A DNA stretch of 64,000 nt from Streptomyces atratus (GCF_014648655.1 NZ_BMRN01000010.1:62001-126000); one strand, 5' to 3'. Shown: positions 16,573 through 25,600, counted from the first letter of the stretch. The notes: generated from the letters alone by a model not told the origin. Numbers and translations: made by a program.

Positions 16573-17020
16573 TCAGGCCACGGCCCGCCGGGGCTCGTCG
16601 TCGGCGCCCTCGCCCGCCGTGAACTCCTCGCCCTCCGGCCGCCCCTTCTTCGGGAGCAGGAAGGTCATGGCCAGGAATGCGACCAGCAGGCAGGCCTGCG
16701 CGATCAGCGCGTGCCGGAAGCCGGACGCGAAGTCGCCGCTCCTGGCGTCGGCGAAGAACACGGAGCCGAAGACGGCCACCCCGATCGAGCCGCCGATCGA
16801 CTGGACCGCGGAGTGCACGCCGGAGGCGGAGCCGATCTCGTGGTCGTCGACGGCCGCGAGGATGAAGCTGAACAACGCCGCGATGACCATGCCCGCGCCG
16901 ATGCCCGAGACGACGACGCCGGGGGCGATGTCCCAGATGGAGAACGAGCCGCCCAGGCGGCCGAGTTCGCGCTGCTCGTCCTGCCGCTGATGTCCGGCGC
17001 GCAGGCGCACAGCAGGGAGG
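16573..17020 (-). pseudogene. C-terminal third of a DHA2-type MFS transporter
   Basis: Readable homology runs from about LGGSFSIWDIAPGVVVSGIG to AVFGSVFFADARSGDFASGF and the end DDEPRRAVA. It includes the late MFS segment SASGVHSAVQSIGGSIG typical of 14-TM exporters, but only about four membrane spans remain. The N-terminal two thirds and the promoter are missing; the break adjoins a MarR remnant on the other strand. It is not expected to function. Confidence 0.8.
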
Positions 17021-17029
17021 TGGCGGTGA

Positions 17030-17200
17030 GTGATCGTGGCCCCCGCCGAGCACTGGGAGGCCATGGCGTACGAGCACGTGGCCCCGGTCATCCAGGGCGT
17101 CACCGAGGCCGCGGCCGACCTCTCCCCGCAGGACCGGGCCGTGGTGGCGGCGTTCCTGCGGCGAGTGGTCGGCGTCTACGACGGGGCGACCGGCCGCTGA
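17030..17200 (+). pseudogene. C-terminal scrap of a MarR-family regulator
   Basis: The plus strand reads HWEAMAYEHVAPVIQGVTE, then AAADLSPQDRAVVAAFLRRV and a short end before TGA. The pattern LSPxDRAxVxxFLRRVV is the dimerisation helix that ends MarR proteins. The winged helix is absent. With the neighbouring MFS remnant, it shows that a divergent regulator/exporter pair lost its shared promoter and both 5' halves in one deletion. Confidence 0.6.
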
Positions 17201-17218
17201 CCGAACACGGCCAAGGGC

Positions 17219-18019
17219 CTACTCCCCCGAAACCGCCTGGCGGAAGCCGTAGTTCGTCGCCGTGAGCCCGCCGTCCACCCGTAGCGTCGTCCCCGTGATC
17301 CAGGCCGCGTCGCGCGAGGCGAGGAAGGCGACGGCGGACGCGATGTCGTCCGGCTCGCCGACCCGGCCGAGCGGGTAGAGGCCGCTCACCCGGGACAGTT
17401 CCGCGTCGCGGCCCGCCCAGGCGTCGGTGCGGATCGTGCCGGGTGCGACCAGGTTGACGCGTACGCCGCGCGGTCCCGCATGGCCCGCCAGGGTACGGGT
17501 CAGGCTGCCCAGGCCCGCCTTGGCCGCGCTGTAGGCGTGATTGCCGAAGGCCTGTTCGCCGTTGACCGAGCCGATGTTGACGATCGCGCCCCGGCCGGAG
17601 GCCACCAGGTGCGGGAGGGCGGCGCGGGCACAGCGGTACGGGCCGGTGAGTGTGATGTCCAGGTCGCGCTGCCAGACCTCGTCGGGCTCGTCCTCGAAGA
17701 GCGGGACGTCGCCGGTACAGGCGTACGCGTTGTTCACCAGCACGTCGAGCGAGCCGAAAGCGGCGACCGCGTGGGCGACCGCGGCCTCGACCGCCGCCCG
17801 GTCGGCGACGTCGCAGGGCAGCGACTCGGCCGTCGCGCCCGTCTCGCGTATCTCCGCGGCAGTACGTCCTGCGCGGTCGCCGTCCAGGTCGGTGACCAGG
17901 ACGCGCGCGCCCTCCGAGGCCAGTCGGCGGGCCGTGGCCGCACCGATGCCCTGGCCCGCTCCGGTGATGAGTACGCCGTAACCGTCGAACCGTGAACCAG
18001 CAGAGTGAGGAGGAGTCAT
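17219..18019 (-). CDS. SDR-family NAD(P)-dependent oxidoreductase
   Basis: The 266-residue classical SDR has the Rossmann motif TGAGQGIGAA, the acidic end of strand 2 (TDLDGDRAG, suggesting NAD), NNAYAC replacing the usual NNAG, catalytic Ser in IGSVNGE and YSAAK for the Tyr/Lys pair, ending with VDGGLTATNYG. It starts at ATG 18019, whose first bases overlap the stop of the upstream serine-hydrolase gene (ATGA), so the two form an operon. The substrate cannot be read from sequence. Confidence 0.92.
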   Translation of the reverse strand: MTPPHSAGSRFDGYGVLITGAGQGIGAATARRLASEGARVLVTDLDGDRAGRTAAEIRETGATAESLPCDVADRAAVEAAVAHAVAAFGSLDVLVNNAYACTGDVPLFEDEPDEVWQRDLDITLTGPYRCARAALPHLVASGRGAIVNIGSVNGEQAFGNHAYSAAKAGLGSLTRTLAGHAGPRGVRVNLVAPGTIRTDAWAGRDAELSRVSGLYPLGRVGEPDDIASAVAFLASRDAAWITGTTLRVDGGLTATNYGFRQAVSGE

Positions 18020-19203
18020 AGCGCCGACCGTACTGCCCTGACCAGGGCCTGCGCACGGGGATCGGCGGTGACTCCCTTCTGCAGACCGTTCGTCACATAG
18101 CCCAGCGCGACACCGGATTCGGGGTCGGCGAATCCGAGCGAGCCACCCCGGCCGGGGTGGCCGAACGAGCCGGGGGCCAGCAGCGGGGCCGCCGGGCCGT
18201 GCAGCATGTAGCCGAGGCCGAAGCGGGTGCTGACGACCAGGACCCGGTCGGGGCCCGCCGACTCCTCGGTGCGGGCGAGGGTGAGCGTGGCCGGGGCGAA
18301 CAGTCGGTGGCCGTCGACCGGGCCGATCATCGCGGCGTAGCAGCGGGCCAGCGCGCGGGCGGTGGCGATGCCGTTGGAGGCGGGGAGTTCGGCCACCCGG
18401 TAGGCGGGGTCGTTCTCGTCGGGGAGGGGGTCGATGGCCCCGAAGGCGCGGCGGGTGAGGGACTGCGGGTCGCGGTACGCCTCGACGACGGACCGCTTGG
18501 GGCGCATCCTCAGGGCTCCGCCGTTGCCCGCGTCGGCCGGGGGTTCGACGGGCCCGATCCGGCCCACCCGGTGCGCCTCGTCCGCCGGGAGGCCGAACCA
18601 GAAGTCCAGGCCGAGCGGGCGGGCGATCTCCTCGGCGACCCAGCGGCCGACGGTGCGGCCGGTGACCCGGCGCACCAGTTCGCCTATGAGCCAGCTGTAG
18701 GTCTGGGCGTGGTAGCCGTGGTCGGTGCCGGGTTCCCACTGAGGGCGCTGGGCCGCGACGGCCCGGGGCCCAGAGATCCCGTCGGCCGCCTCGGAGGGGG
18801 TCAGCGGGCAGTCGAGGGCGGGTATGCCGGCCCGGTGGGCGAGGAGGTGGCGGACGAGCACACGTTCCTTGCCGGCCGCCTTGAACTCCGGCCAGTACGT
18901 GCCGACCGGGGCGTCGAGGTCCACCTGGCCGCGCTGGTGCAGCATCAGCGGTACGGCGGCGGCAATGCCCTTGCCCGCCGAGCGGACGATCTGCACGGTG
19001 TCGACGGCCCATGGTTCGACGCCGTCGACGTCTCTCGTACCGGCCCACAGATCGACGACCTTGCGCCCGTCCCGGTAGACCGCGACGGCCGCACCGCGTT
19101 CGCCGCGCTGCTCGAAGTTACGGACGAAAGCATCCCGGACCGGTTCGAATCCGGCCGCCACCGTGCCCCGTACGTCCACGCCTGCTCCTGCGCTCCCGCT
19201 CAT
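18016..19203 (-). CDS. Serine hydrolase of the beta-lactamase/EstB family
   Basis: The 395-residue protein has the SxxK nucleophile in QIVRSAGKGIAAAV, the class C-like tyrosine in GYHAQTYSWLIGE and the later HPGRGGSLGFAD segment in place of KTG. No signal peptide is seen, so it is probably a cytoplasmic esterase or lipase (LipE/EstB type). ATG 19203 is chosen because a run of G residues (GGGGGG) directly precedes it. It is the first gene of a two-gene operon with the SDR. Confidence 0.88.
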   Translation of the reverse strand: MSGSAGAGVDVRGTVAAGFEPVRDAFVRNFEQRGERGAAVAVYRDGRKVVDLWAGTRDVDGVEPWAVDTVQIVRSAGKGIAAAVPLMLHQRGQVDLDAPVGTYWPEFKAAGKERVLVRHLLAHRAGIPALDCPLTPSEAADGISGPRAVAAQRPQWEPGTDHGYHAQTYSWLIGELVRRVTGRTVGRWVAEEIARPLGLDFWFGLPADEAHRVGRIGPVEPPADAGNGGALRMRPKRSVVEAYRDPQSLTRRAFGAIDPLPDENDPAYRVAELPASNGIATARALARCYAAMIGPVDGHRLFAPATLTLARTEESAGPDRVLVVSTRFGLGYMLHGPAAPLLAPGSFGHPGRGGSLGFADPESGVALGYVTNGLQKGVTADPRAQALVRAVRSAL

Positions 19204-19245
19204 CCCCCCATGGTGCATCCCGCCGCAGGTCGGACGCGGGGCGGG

Positions 19246-20016
19246 TCACCCCATGTTCACAGTCACGGAACGCGGGTCGAAGCCGAAGGGCAGCTCCAGA
19301 CGGTGGGTGCGCATCAGTTCCTCGTCGCAGAGCAGGTCCTGGGTACGGTCGTCGGCGGCGATGACGCCCTCGCTCAGGACGACCGCGCGCGGGCAGAGCT
19401 CCAGGGCGTACGGCAGGTCGTGCGTGACCATGAGCACAGTGACGTCCAGGGACCGCAGGATGTCGGCGAGTTCGCGCCGCGAGGCCGGGTCCAGGTTGGA
19501 GGACGGCTCGTCCAGCACCAGGATCTCCGGCCTCATGGCGAGGACGGTGGCGACGGCGACGCGGCGGCGCTGGCCGAAGGAAAGGTGGTGCGGCGGCCGG
19601 TTCGCGTACTCCTCCATGCCGACCTGCCGCAGGGCTTCGGTGACGCGTTCCTCCAGTTCGGCGCCGCGCAGCCCGGAGGCGGCGGGACCGAAGGCGACGT
19701 CCTCGCGGACGGTGGGCATGAAGAGCTGGTCGTCGGGGTCCTGGAAGACGATGCCGACGCGGCGGCGGATCTCGGCGAGGTTGCGCTTCTCGACCGGGAG
19801 ACCGGCGACCCGGACGGTGCCCGCACCGGCGTCGAGGATGCCGTTGAGGTGGAGGACGAGGGTGGTCTTGCCGGCTCCGTTCGGGCCCAGCAGGGCGACG
19901 CGCTCGCCTCGGGCGACCGTCAGGTTCACCCCGAAGAGCGCCTGGTGACCGTCGGGGTAGGCGTAGGCGAGGCCACTGACTTCCAGGGACGGCGCGGGGG
20001 CGGTGGGCATGCTCAT
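19246..20016 (-). CDS. cbiO: ECF-type nickel/cobalt transporter ATPase
   Basis: The 256-residue ATPase has Walker A GPNGAGKTT, Q-loop VFQDPDDQLF (the extended QDPDDQ form typical of EcfA/CbiO), signature LSFGQRRR and Walker B ILVLDEPSSNLDP, then the switch HD in VTHDLPYAL. It energises metal uptake with CbiQ and CbiM. ATG 20016 overlaps the cbiQ stop (ATGA). An in-frame ATG at 20025 is less likely given this coupling. Confidence 0.93.
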   Translation of the reverse strand: MSMPTAPAPSLEVSGLAYAYPDGHQALFGVNLTVARGERVALLGPNGAGKTTLVLHLNGILDAGAGTVRVAGLPVEKRNLAEIRRRVGIVFQDPDDQLFMPTVREDVAFGPAASGLRGAELEERVTEALRQVGMEEYANRPPHHLSFGQRRRVAVATVLAMRPEILVLDEPSSNLDPASRRELADILRSLDVTVLMVTHDLPYALELCPRAVVLSEGVIAADDRTQDLLCDEELMRTHRLELPFGFDPRSVTVNMG

Positions 20017-20774
20017 ACGGTCCATCCCAGCAGACAGATGATGAGGGCGAGTACGGGGAGTGCCGAGGCATGCGCCCACTGGGTCCTGGAGGCCGTCACC
20101 TCGTCGATGACCGGCATGGAACCGGCGTAGCCGCGGCTGACCATCGCGAGGTGGACGCGTTCGCCGCGCTCGTACGACCTGATGAAGAGCGCGCCCGCCG
20201 ATTTGGCCAGGACACCCCACTGCCGTATCCCGCGGGCCTCGAAGCCGCGGGAGCGGCGGGCGATCGACATCCGGCGCATCTCGTCGGTGATCACATCGCC
20301 GTACCGGATCATGAAGGAGGCGATCTGGACGAGCAGCGGCGGCAGCTTGAGCCGCTGGAGGCCGAGCAGCAGCGAGCGCAGTTCGGTGGTGGAGGCGAGG
20401 AGCACGGACGCGGCGACGCCGAGGGTGCCCTTGGCGAGGACGTTCCAGGCGCCCCAGAGGCCGGGAACACTGACCGAGAGGCCGAGGACGTGGGTATGTT
20501 CGCCGGGCACCACGAACGGCATGAGCAGCGCGAACGCCACGAACGGCACCTCGATGAGCAGCCGCTTGAGCAGGAGGAGCGCGGGGATGCGGGCCAGCGC
20601 GGTGACGGCACCGATCAGCGCCGCGTACAGCGCGAACGCCCACACCGCCTCGCGCGGCGTCGAGACGACGACCACGACGAAGCAGAAGGCGGCGGCGAGC
20701 TTGCAGTGCGGCGGCAGGTCGTGGACGGGCGAGTGCCCGTGCCGATAGAGCCTGTGTGCATGTCCGGCGCCCAT
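20013..20774 (-). CDS. cbiQ: ECF-type nickel/cobalt transporter transmembrane protein
   Basis: The 253-residue protein has four to six hydrophobic segments and the two coupling motifs of EcfT/CbiQ proteins, seen around MSIARRSRGFEARG (Ala-Arg-Arg-Ser-Arg-Gly) and LAMVSRGYAGSMP (Ser-Arg-Gly). These contact the ATPase. The N-terminus is His-rich (GAGHAHRLYRHGHSPVH), plausible for metal handling. It lies 2 bp after the cbiM stop and overlaps cbiO. Confidence 0.92.
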   Translation of the reverse strand: MGAGHAHRLYRHGHSPVHDLPPHCKLAAAFCFVVVVVSTPREAVWAFALYAALIGAVTALARIPALLLLKRLLIEVPFVAFALLMPFVVPGEHTHVLGLSVSVPGLWGAWNVLAKGTLGVAASVLLASTTELRSLLLGLQRLKLPPLLVQIASFMIRYGDVITDEMRRMSIARRSRGFEARGIRQWGVLAKSAGALFIRSYERGERVHLAMVSRGYAGSMPVIDEVTASRTQWAHASALPVLALIICLLGWTV

Positions 20775-20776
20775 GG

Positions 20777-21835
20777 TCAGACGGTCTTCCCGGTGCGCGG
20801 GGTGCCGACGGGCGCGTCCGGCGTGCGACGGCGGCGGACCACGTAGAAGACTCCGCTGCCGACCACGATCGTGGCACCGACACCGATCACTCCGGCGAGG
20901 CCGCCCGAGATCCGGGCGTCGGAGACGTCCTTGACGCCGTAGTCGGCGAGCGGGGAGTCCTTGGCGGCGTGCTCCTCGGTCTTCTTGTCGATGCCCTGGT
21001 CGGCGGCGACCTTCTCCAGGCCGTCGGGGCTGGCGGAGGCGTAGAAGGAGACGAAGCCCGCCAGGACGAGGGCGATGACCAGGCCGGTGGCCCGGATTCC
21101 CCGGGTGGAGCGGGCGGCGACGGGGGCGACGGGCTGCCGGGCGGGGGCGTCGACGAGCTCGCCGTCGACCCGGAGCTTGAGCGGGGCGGTGAGTCCGCGG
21201 GCTCCGTGGACCAGATCGGGCCGTACGGCGATGACGGCGCCGACGGTCAGGGCGGTGATCACGGCTTCGCCGATACCGATCAGTACGTGGACCCCGACCA
21301 TGGCGGTGAAGACCTTGCCGATCGGTATGTCGGTGGTGCCGCCGATCCAGTAGATCAGCGTGAAGACGCAGGCCGAGGCCGGTACGGAGACCAGAGCGGC
21401 GACGAAGGAAGCGGCCGTCATGGAGCGGCGGGTGCGCGGCAGCACGCCGACCAGCCCGCGGAAGAGGGCGTACGCGACGACGGTGGTCGTGATGCCCATG
21501 TCGAGCACGTTCACGCCGAGCGCGGTGAGGCCGCCGTCGGCGAAGAGGATGCCCTGCATGAGCAGGACGACGGAGATACAGAGCACCCCTGTGTAGGGCC
21601 CGACCAGGATCGCGGCGAGCGCACCGCCCAGCAGATGCCCGCTGGTGCCCGCCGCGACCGGGAAGTTCAGCATCTGTACGGCGAAGATGAACGCGGCGAC
21701 CAGGCCGGCGAGCGGCGCGGTGCGTTCATCGAGTTCACGGCGGGCGCCCCGCAGGCTGACGGCGACGGCACCCGCGGCGACGACTCCAGCAGCGGCGGAG
21801 ACGGGTGCGTTGATGAATCCGTCGGGTACATGCAT
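20777..21835 (-). CDS. cbiM: ECF-type nickel/cobalt substrate-binding protein, CbiM-CbiN fusion
   Basis: The 352-residue protein begins MHVPDGFIN, the metal-binding N-terminus of CbiM/NikM (His2 and the N-terminal amine bind Ni/Co), followed by seven hydrophobic segments including FPVAAGTSGHLLGG. The C-terminal 120 residues contain ASPDGLEKVAADQG, the PDGLE domain of CbiN/NikN, and a last membrane span before RRRRTPDAP. Thus CbiM and CbiN are fused. It is the first gene of the operon; a Nur-like box lies 72 bp upstream, which favours nickel as substrate. Confidence 0.93.
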   Translation of the reverse strand: MHVPDGFINAPVSAAAGVVAAGAVAVSLRGARRELDERTAPLAGLVAAFIFAVQMLNFPVAAGTSGHLLGGALAAILVGPYTGVLCISVVLLMQGILFADGGLTALGVNVLDMGITTTVVAYALFRGLVGVLPRTRRSMTAASFVAALVSVPASACVFTLIYWIGGTTDIPIGKVFTAMVGVHVLIGIGEAVITALTVGAVIAVRPDLVHGARGLTAPLKLRVDGELVDAPARQPVAPVAARSTRGIRATGLVIALVLAGFVSFYASASPDGLEKVAADQGIDKKTEEHAAKDSPLADYGVKDVSDARISGGLAGVIGVGATIVVGSGVFYVVRRRRTPDAPVGTPRTGKTV

Positions 21836-21906
21836 GGAGGGGGCTCCGCTTCCTGCGTTACTGCGTAGCTGCGCGGGGTCATGAACCTCTCAATGATAGG
21901 TCCTTG

Positions 21907-21923
21907 TTGCAAATCATTCGCAA
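21907..21923 (-). promoter_or_regulatory. Nur-box-like operator upstream of cbiM
   Basis: TTGCAA-ATCAT-TCGCAA matches the published Streptomyces Nur consensus (TTGCAA, five bases, TTGCAA) except for one base in the second half. On the cbiM strand a TATCAT hexamer (-10 candidate) lies just downstream at 21893-21898, so Nur binding would block transcription in high nickel. Confidence 0.65.
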
Positions 21924-22035
21924 GAGCGCATGCATAACAGCTGTGCAACCTCGGCCACCCCGGCACTCCCACCGCACCAACCGGCCAAATATGGGACATT
22001 GGAGGGTACGAATAGGCAAAGAGGAGGAGTCGGCT

Positions 22036-22401
22036 ATGTCCCCAGTGATCGAAGAGCACACCGAAGCCCGGCTCATCACCGAGGCCACCGACACCTTCGC
22101 AGTCCCCGTCGACCTGCGGTACGACGCCACCTCCGACCCGCGAACCGTCCATGTCGCCTTCCCCGGCGGCACCGACTGGGCCTTCGGCCGCGACCTGCTG
22201 GAGGGCGGGATGCGCTCCCCCGCCGGGCGCGGTCCCATCCGGATATGGCCCTGCGGCCGGGCTCAGCTGGTCGTGGAGAAGCACTCGGCGGACGGCGTCG
22301 AGGTGGTGCAGTTCGACAATGCGTCGATGAACCGCTTCCTGCACCGCATCCACGACGAGAGCGGGCCCGAGGCCGTGCGGACGGTGCCCACCCGGACGTG
22401 A
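22036..22401 (+). CDS. SsgA-like (SALP) sporulation/cell-division protein
   Basis: The 121-residue protein matches the SALP family: FAVPVDLRYDATSDPRTVHV, then DWAFGRDLLEGGMRSPAG, IRIWP and a C-terminal helix SMNRFLHRIH. SALPs occur only in morphologically complex actinomycetes and guide FtsZ, peptidoglycan synthesis or autolysis during sporulation. GAGGAGG lies about seven bases ahead of the ATG. Which SALP (SsgB to SsgG) it corresponds to cannot be decided by eye. Confidence 0.9.
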   Translation: MSPVIEEHTEARLITEATDTFAVPVDLRYDATSDPRTVHVAFPGGTDWAFGRDLLEGGMRSPAGRGPIRIWPCGRAQLVVEKHSADGVEVVQFDNASMNRFLHRIHDESGPEAVRTVPTRT

Positions 22402-22409
22402 CGGCATGA

Positions 22410-22442
22410 ATGAGCCCCCGTGCCGCTCGCACGGGGGCTCAT
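22410..22442 (+). terminator. Perfect 14-bp stem-loop after the SALP gene
   Basis: ATGAGCCCCCGTGC, loop CGCTC, exact complement; begins eight bases after the stop codon. Confidence 0.85.
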
Positions 22443-22483
22443 CGTCGCCCCGGTCCCCCGTCCCACAGGTAACCGGCGCATCC

Positions 22484-22512
22484 GGGGCCGCGCTCCGCTC
22501 GGACGCGGCCCC
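22484..22512 (-). terminator. Stem-loop downstream of the MMPL gene
   Basis: GGGGCCGCG and CGCGGCCCC form a 9-bp stem with an 11-base loop, 17 bases beyond the stop of the minus-strand exporter gene. Confidence 0.6.
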
Positions 22513-22528
22513 GGGGCTCGTCAAGGAA

Positions 22529-24760
22529 TCAGACCCGGGCCAGCTCGCGCTCGCCCTGGGCGTCACCGCGGCCTTCGCCGTCGGACGGCGCCCCGCCGAG
22601 CTCCTTGCGCAGCCCCTCGCCCTCCACGTCCACGTTCGGCAGGAGCCGGTCCAGCCAGCGCGGCAGCCACCAGGCACGCTTGCCGAGCAGGGCGAGGACC
22701 GCGGGCACGATCGCCATCCGGACCACGAACGCGTCGAAGAAGACGGCGATGGCGAGCGAGAAGCCGATCATCTTGACCATCTGCTCACTGGAGCCGATGA
22801 AGCCGGCGAAGACCGCCATCATGATCACGGCCGCGGCCGTGACGACCCGGGCGCCGTGCCTGAAGCCGGTGACGATCGCCTGGCCGGGCTTCTCGCCGTG
22901 GACGTACGCCTCCCGCATCCGGGTCACGAGGAAGACCTCGTAGTCCATGGCGAGGCCGAAGACCACACCCACCATGAAGATCGGCATCATGGACATGATC
23001 GGGCCGGTCTGTTCCACGCCGAAGAGCGAGCCGAGCCAGCCCCACTGGAAGACGGCTACGACAGCGCCCAGGGCCGCGACGACCGAGAGCAGGAAGCCGA
23101 GGGCCGCCTTCAGCGGCACCAGCACCGACCGGAAGACCAGCATCAGCAGCAGGAAGGCCAGGCCGACGACGAGCGCCAGGTACGGCAGCAGCGCGTCGTT
23201 CATCTTCTGCGAGAAGTCGATGTTCATCGCCGTGGAGCCGGTGACCAGGACCTCGGCGCCCGTGTCGGACTTGATGTCCTTGCCCGAGTCACGGATCGCG
23301 TGGACCACGCTCTCGGTCTCGGTGGAGCTCGGCCGGTCCTTCGGGACGACGGTGATCATCGCGGTGTCGCCGGCCTTGTTGAACTGGGCCGGGGTGACGG
23401 CGACGACGCCCGGGATGCCGGAGATCTCGTCGGAGACCTGCTTGGCGGCGGTCTTGCCGTCGGAGCTCTTCGCGGTGTCGACGACGACCATCAGCGGCCC
23501 GTTGAAGCCGGGGCCGAAGCCGTCGGAGAGCAGGTCGTAGGCGCGCCGCTGGGTGGTGCTGGTGGGCTGGGAGCCGTCGTCGGGCAGGCCCATCTCCAGG
23601 GACGCGGCCGGCACGGCGATCGCACCGAGGCCGATGACTCCGACCAGCAGCACCCACACCGGCTTGCGCAGTACGAACCGCGCCCAGCGGGTGCCCATGT
23701 TCGGCTTCGCCTCGGGCCGGTTCCCGGCCTCGGCGGCCTTGCGCGCCTTGCGCCCCATGACCCGCTTGCCCGCGAAGCCCAGCATGGCCGGAACCAGGGT
23801 GAGCGCGATGAGGACGGCGATCACGACCGTACCGGCCGCGGCGAAGCCCATCTTCGACAGCATCGGGATGTTGACGACGGCGAGGCCGACCAGGGCGATG
23901 ACGACGGTGAGGCCGGCGAAGACGACCGCGGAACCGGCCGTGCCGACGGCCCGTCCGGCCGCTTCCTCGCGCTCCCGGCCCTCGGCCAGCTCGGCGCGGT
24001 AGCGGGAGACGATGAACAGCGCATAGTCGATGCCGACCGCGAGGCCGATCATCATCGCGAGGGTGGACGTGGTGGAGCCCAGGTCGAGCACGTTCGCCAG
24101 GGCCGTGATCGTCGAGACACCGATGCCGACCCCGATCAGGGCGGTGAGCAGCGGCAGCCCGGCGGCGATCAGCGAGCCGAAGGTGATGACCAGCACCACC
24201 GCGGCGATCGCGACACCGATGACCTCGGTGATCCCGGTCTCCGGCATCACCTGGAGCGCGTCACCGCCGATCTCCACGGTCATCCCGCTCTTCTGCGCCG
24301 TGTGGCCCGCGTCCTTGAGGGCGTCCCTGGTCGCGTCGGTCAGCTCCATCGAGTTGACCTTGTAGGACACGGAGACGTACGCCGTGGAGCCGTTCTTGCT
24401 GACGGCGCCCGCGGTGTACGGGTCGGTGACCGAGGCGATCTGGTCCGAGCCGGACTTCAGCTCACCGGCGATCTTGTTGACCTCGGCCTTGTTCGCCGGG
24501 TCCGTCATCTTCTGGCCGTCGGGGGCCTTGAAGACCACACGTGCGGTCGCGCCGTCGGCGCTGGAGTCGGGGAAGCGCTGTTCCAGCAGGTCGAAGGCAT
24601 TCTGCGCCTCCGTACCCGGGATCGAGAAGGAGCTGGAGGTGGCGGTGGACGCGGAGGCCGCGCCGAATCCGGCGAGTGCCAGCAGTGCCACCCAGATCAG
24701 GGCGACATAGCGGCGGCGCCGGAAGGCGAGCCGTCCGAGCTTGTAGAGGAATGTGGCCAC
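22529..24760 (-). CDS. MMPL/RND-family membrane exporter
   Basis: The 743-residue protein has the MMPL layout: one N-terminal span (ALIWVALLALAGFGAAS), a large external domain, five spans (GVAIAAVVLVITFGSLIAAG ... VGIDYALFIVSRYR), a second external domain and a final span cluster with VVFGLAMDYEVFLVTRM. The GxDYxxFxxxR pairs are the proton-relay motifs of MMPL proteins, which export lipids or drugs. The start is a GTG at 24760 with GGGAG ten bases ahead. It lies downstream of a TetR gene on the same strand. Confidence 0.92.
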   Translation of the reverse strand: MATFLYKLGRLAFRRRRYVALIWVALLALAGFGAASASTATSSSFSIPGTEAQNAFDLLEQRFPDSSADGATARVVFKAPDGQKMTDPANKAEVNKIAGELKSGSDQIASVTDPYTAGAVSKNGSTAYVSVSYKVNSMELTDATRDALKDAGHTAQKSGMTVEIGGDALQVMPETGITEVIGVAIAAVVLVITFGSLIAAGLPLLTALIGVGIGVSTITALANVLDLGSTTSTLAMMIGLAVGIDYALFIVSRYRAELAEGREREEAAGRAVGTAGSAVVFAGLTVVIALVGLAVVNIPMLSKMGFAAAGTVVIAVLIALTLVPAMLGFAGKRVMGRKARKAAEAGNRPEAKPNMGTRWARFVLRKPVWVLLVGVIGLGAIAVPAASLEMGLPDDGSQPTSTTQRRAYDLLSDGFGPGFNGPLMVVVDTAKSSDGKTAAKQVSDEISGIPGVVAVTPAQFNKAGDTAMITVVPKDRPSSTETESVVHAIRDSGKDIKSDTGAEVLVTGSTAMNIDFSQKMNDALLPYLALVVGLAFLLLMLVFRSVLVPLKAALGFLLSVVAALGAVVAVFQWGWLGSLFGVEQTGPIMSMMPIFMVGVVFGLAMDYEVFLVTRMREAYVHGEKPGQAIVTGFRHGARVVTAAAVIMMAVFAGFIGSSEQMVKMIGFSLAIAVFFDAFVVRMAIVPAVLALLGKRAWWLPRWLDRLLPNVDVEGEGLRKELGGAPSDGEGRGDAQGERELARV

Positions 24761-24929
24761 GGAGGCGTACTCCCGGTCAGGTCGTGTGAGTGGAAAAGGG
24801 CGTGAGGAACCGGCCCGACGACGAGAGCGGCGTGTCAGGTGAGTCTTGGGGAGGGGGCCGTGCGAAGGGGACGGGAGGGGGCGGACTCCGGAGCCGGCTG
24901 GAGATGCTGCGCGAGCCCGGCCAGGATCT

Positions 24930-25505
24930 TCAGCCGACTCCGAGTGCGGGGAGGATCACGGAGTCGACGTAGTCGGTGAGGAACTCCTGGTCGACGGGGC
25001 GGTCCTCGACCAGCTGCCGAGCGGTGAAGGCACCGATCAGCATGTGCGATACATATTTCAGCGCCGGATGGTCCGGACGCAGTTCTCCCCGGTCCACGGC
25101 TCGGCGCAGCAATGTGTTGAGGCCGGTCATCTCCGGCTCGATCAGCAGTTCGCGCAGGGCCTGGAGCAGATCGGGATTCTCGTGGACGGCATGGCTCAGA
25201 GCCCGCATCAGCGCGGAGTTCTTCTCCATCTGGCAGTCGTTTGTACGGCTCAGTGCGGCGTGGAAGTCACCGCGCAGCGATCCGGTGTCGATCTCTGCGA
25301 GGGACACCGGCTTGTTGTTCCGCAGGGCCTTGACGACCAGCTCGGGCTTGCTCCCCCACTGGCGGTAGAGGGTGGCCTTGCTGGAACGGGTGCGGGCGGC
25401 GATGGCGTCCATGGTCAGGGCGTCGTAGCCGACTTCGCGGAGCAGGTCGAGCACGGCGGCGTACAGCTCGCCCTCGCGCTCGGGCGTGAGCCGGGTGCGC
25501 GCCAT
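24930..25505 (-). CDS. TetR/AcrR-family repressor
   Basis: The 191-residue protein has a TetR HTH at residues 10-55 (AAVLDLLREVGYDALTMDAI ... SSKATLYRQWGSKPELV) and a C-terminal helical ligand domain (TetR_C, ALMRALSHAVHENPDLLQAL). ATG 25505 has AGGAGG eight bases upstream. Two palindromes sharing the core CGAAAC/GTTTCG lie 56-117 bp upstream, probably its operators, so it should repress itself and the MMPL gene that follows. Confidence 0.93.
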   Translation of the reverse strand: MARTRLTPEREGELYAAVLDLLREVGYDALTMDAIAARTRSSKATLYRQWGSKPELVVKALRNNKPVSLAEIDTGSLRGDFHAALSRTNDCQMEKNSALMRALSHAVHENPDLLQALRELLIEPEMTGLNTLLRRAVDRGELRPDHPALKYVSHMLIGAFTARQLVEDRPVDQEFLTDYVDSVILPALGVG

Positions 25506-25560
25506 GTGCCGACCTCCTGTTCGCGCTTCCGTCCGTGACTCCCGTACAGCAGCCAATCGA

Positions 25561-25575
25561 ACGAAACTGTTTCGT
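25561..25575. promoter_or_regulatory. TetR operator candidate 1
   Basis: ACGAAAC-T-GTTTCGT, a perfect 7-bp inverted repeat in the gap between the tetR and tricorn genes. Confidence 0.65.
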
Positions 25576-25600
25576 ACACATCGACAGTACTGCGCCGCCC

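Noticed and set aside
22406..24805. Plus-strand frame of about 800 codons opposite the MMPL gene
   Set aside because: It mirrors the exporter in the complementary frame, is rich in His/Asp/Gly, and has no ribosome site or family pattern.
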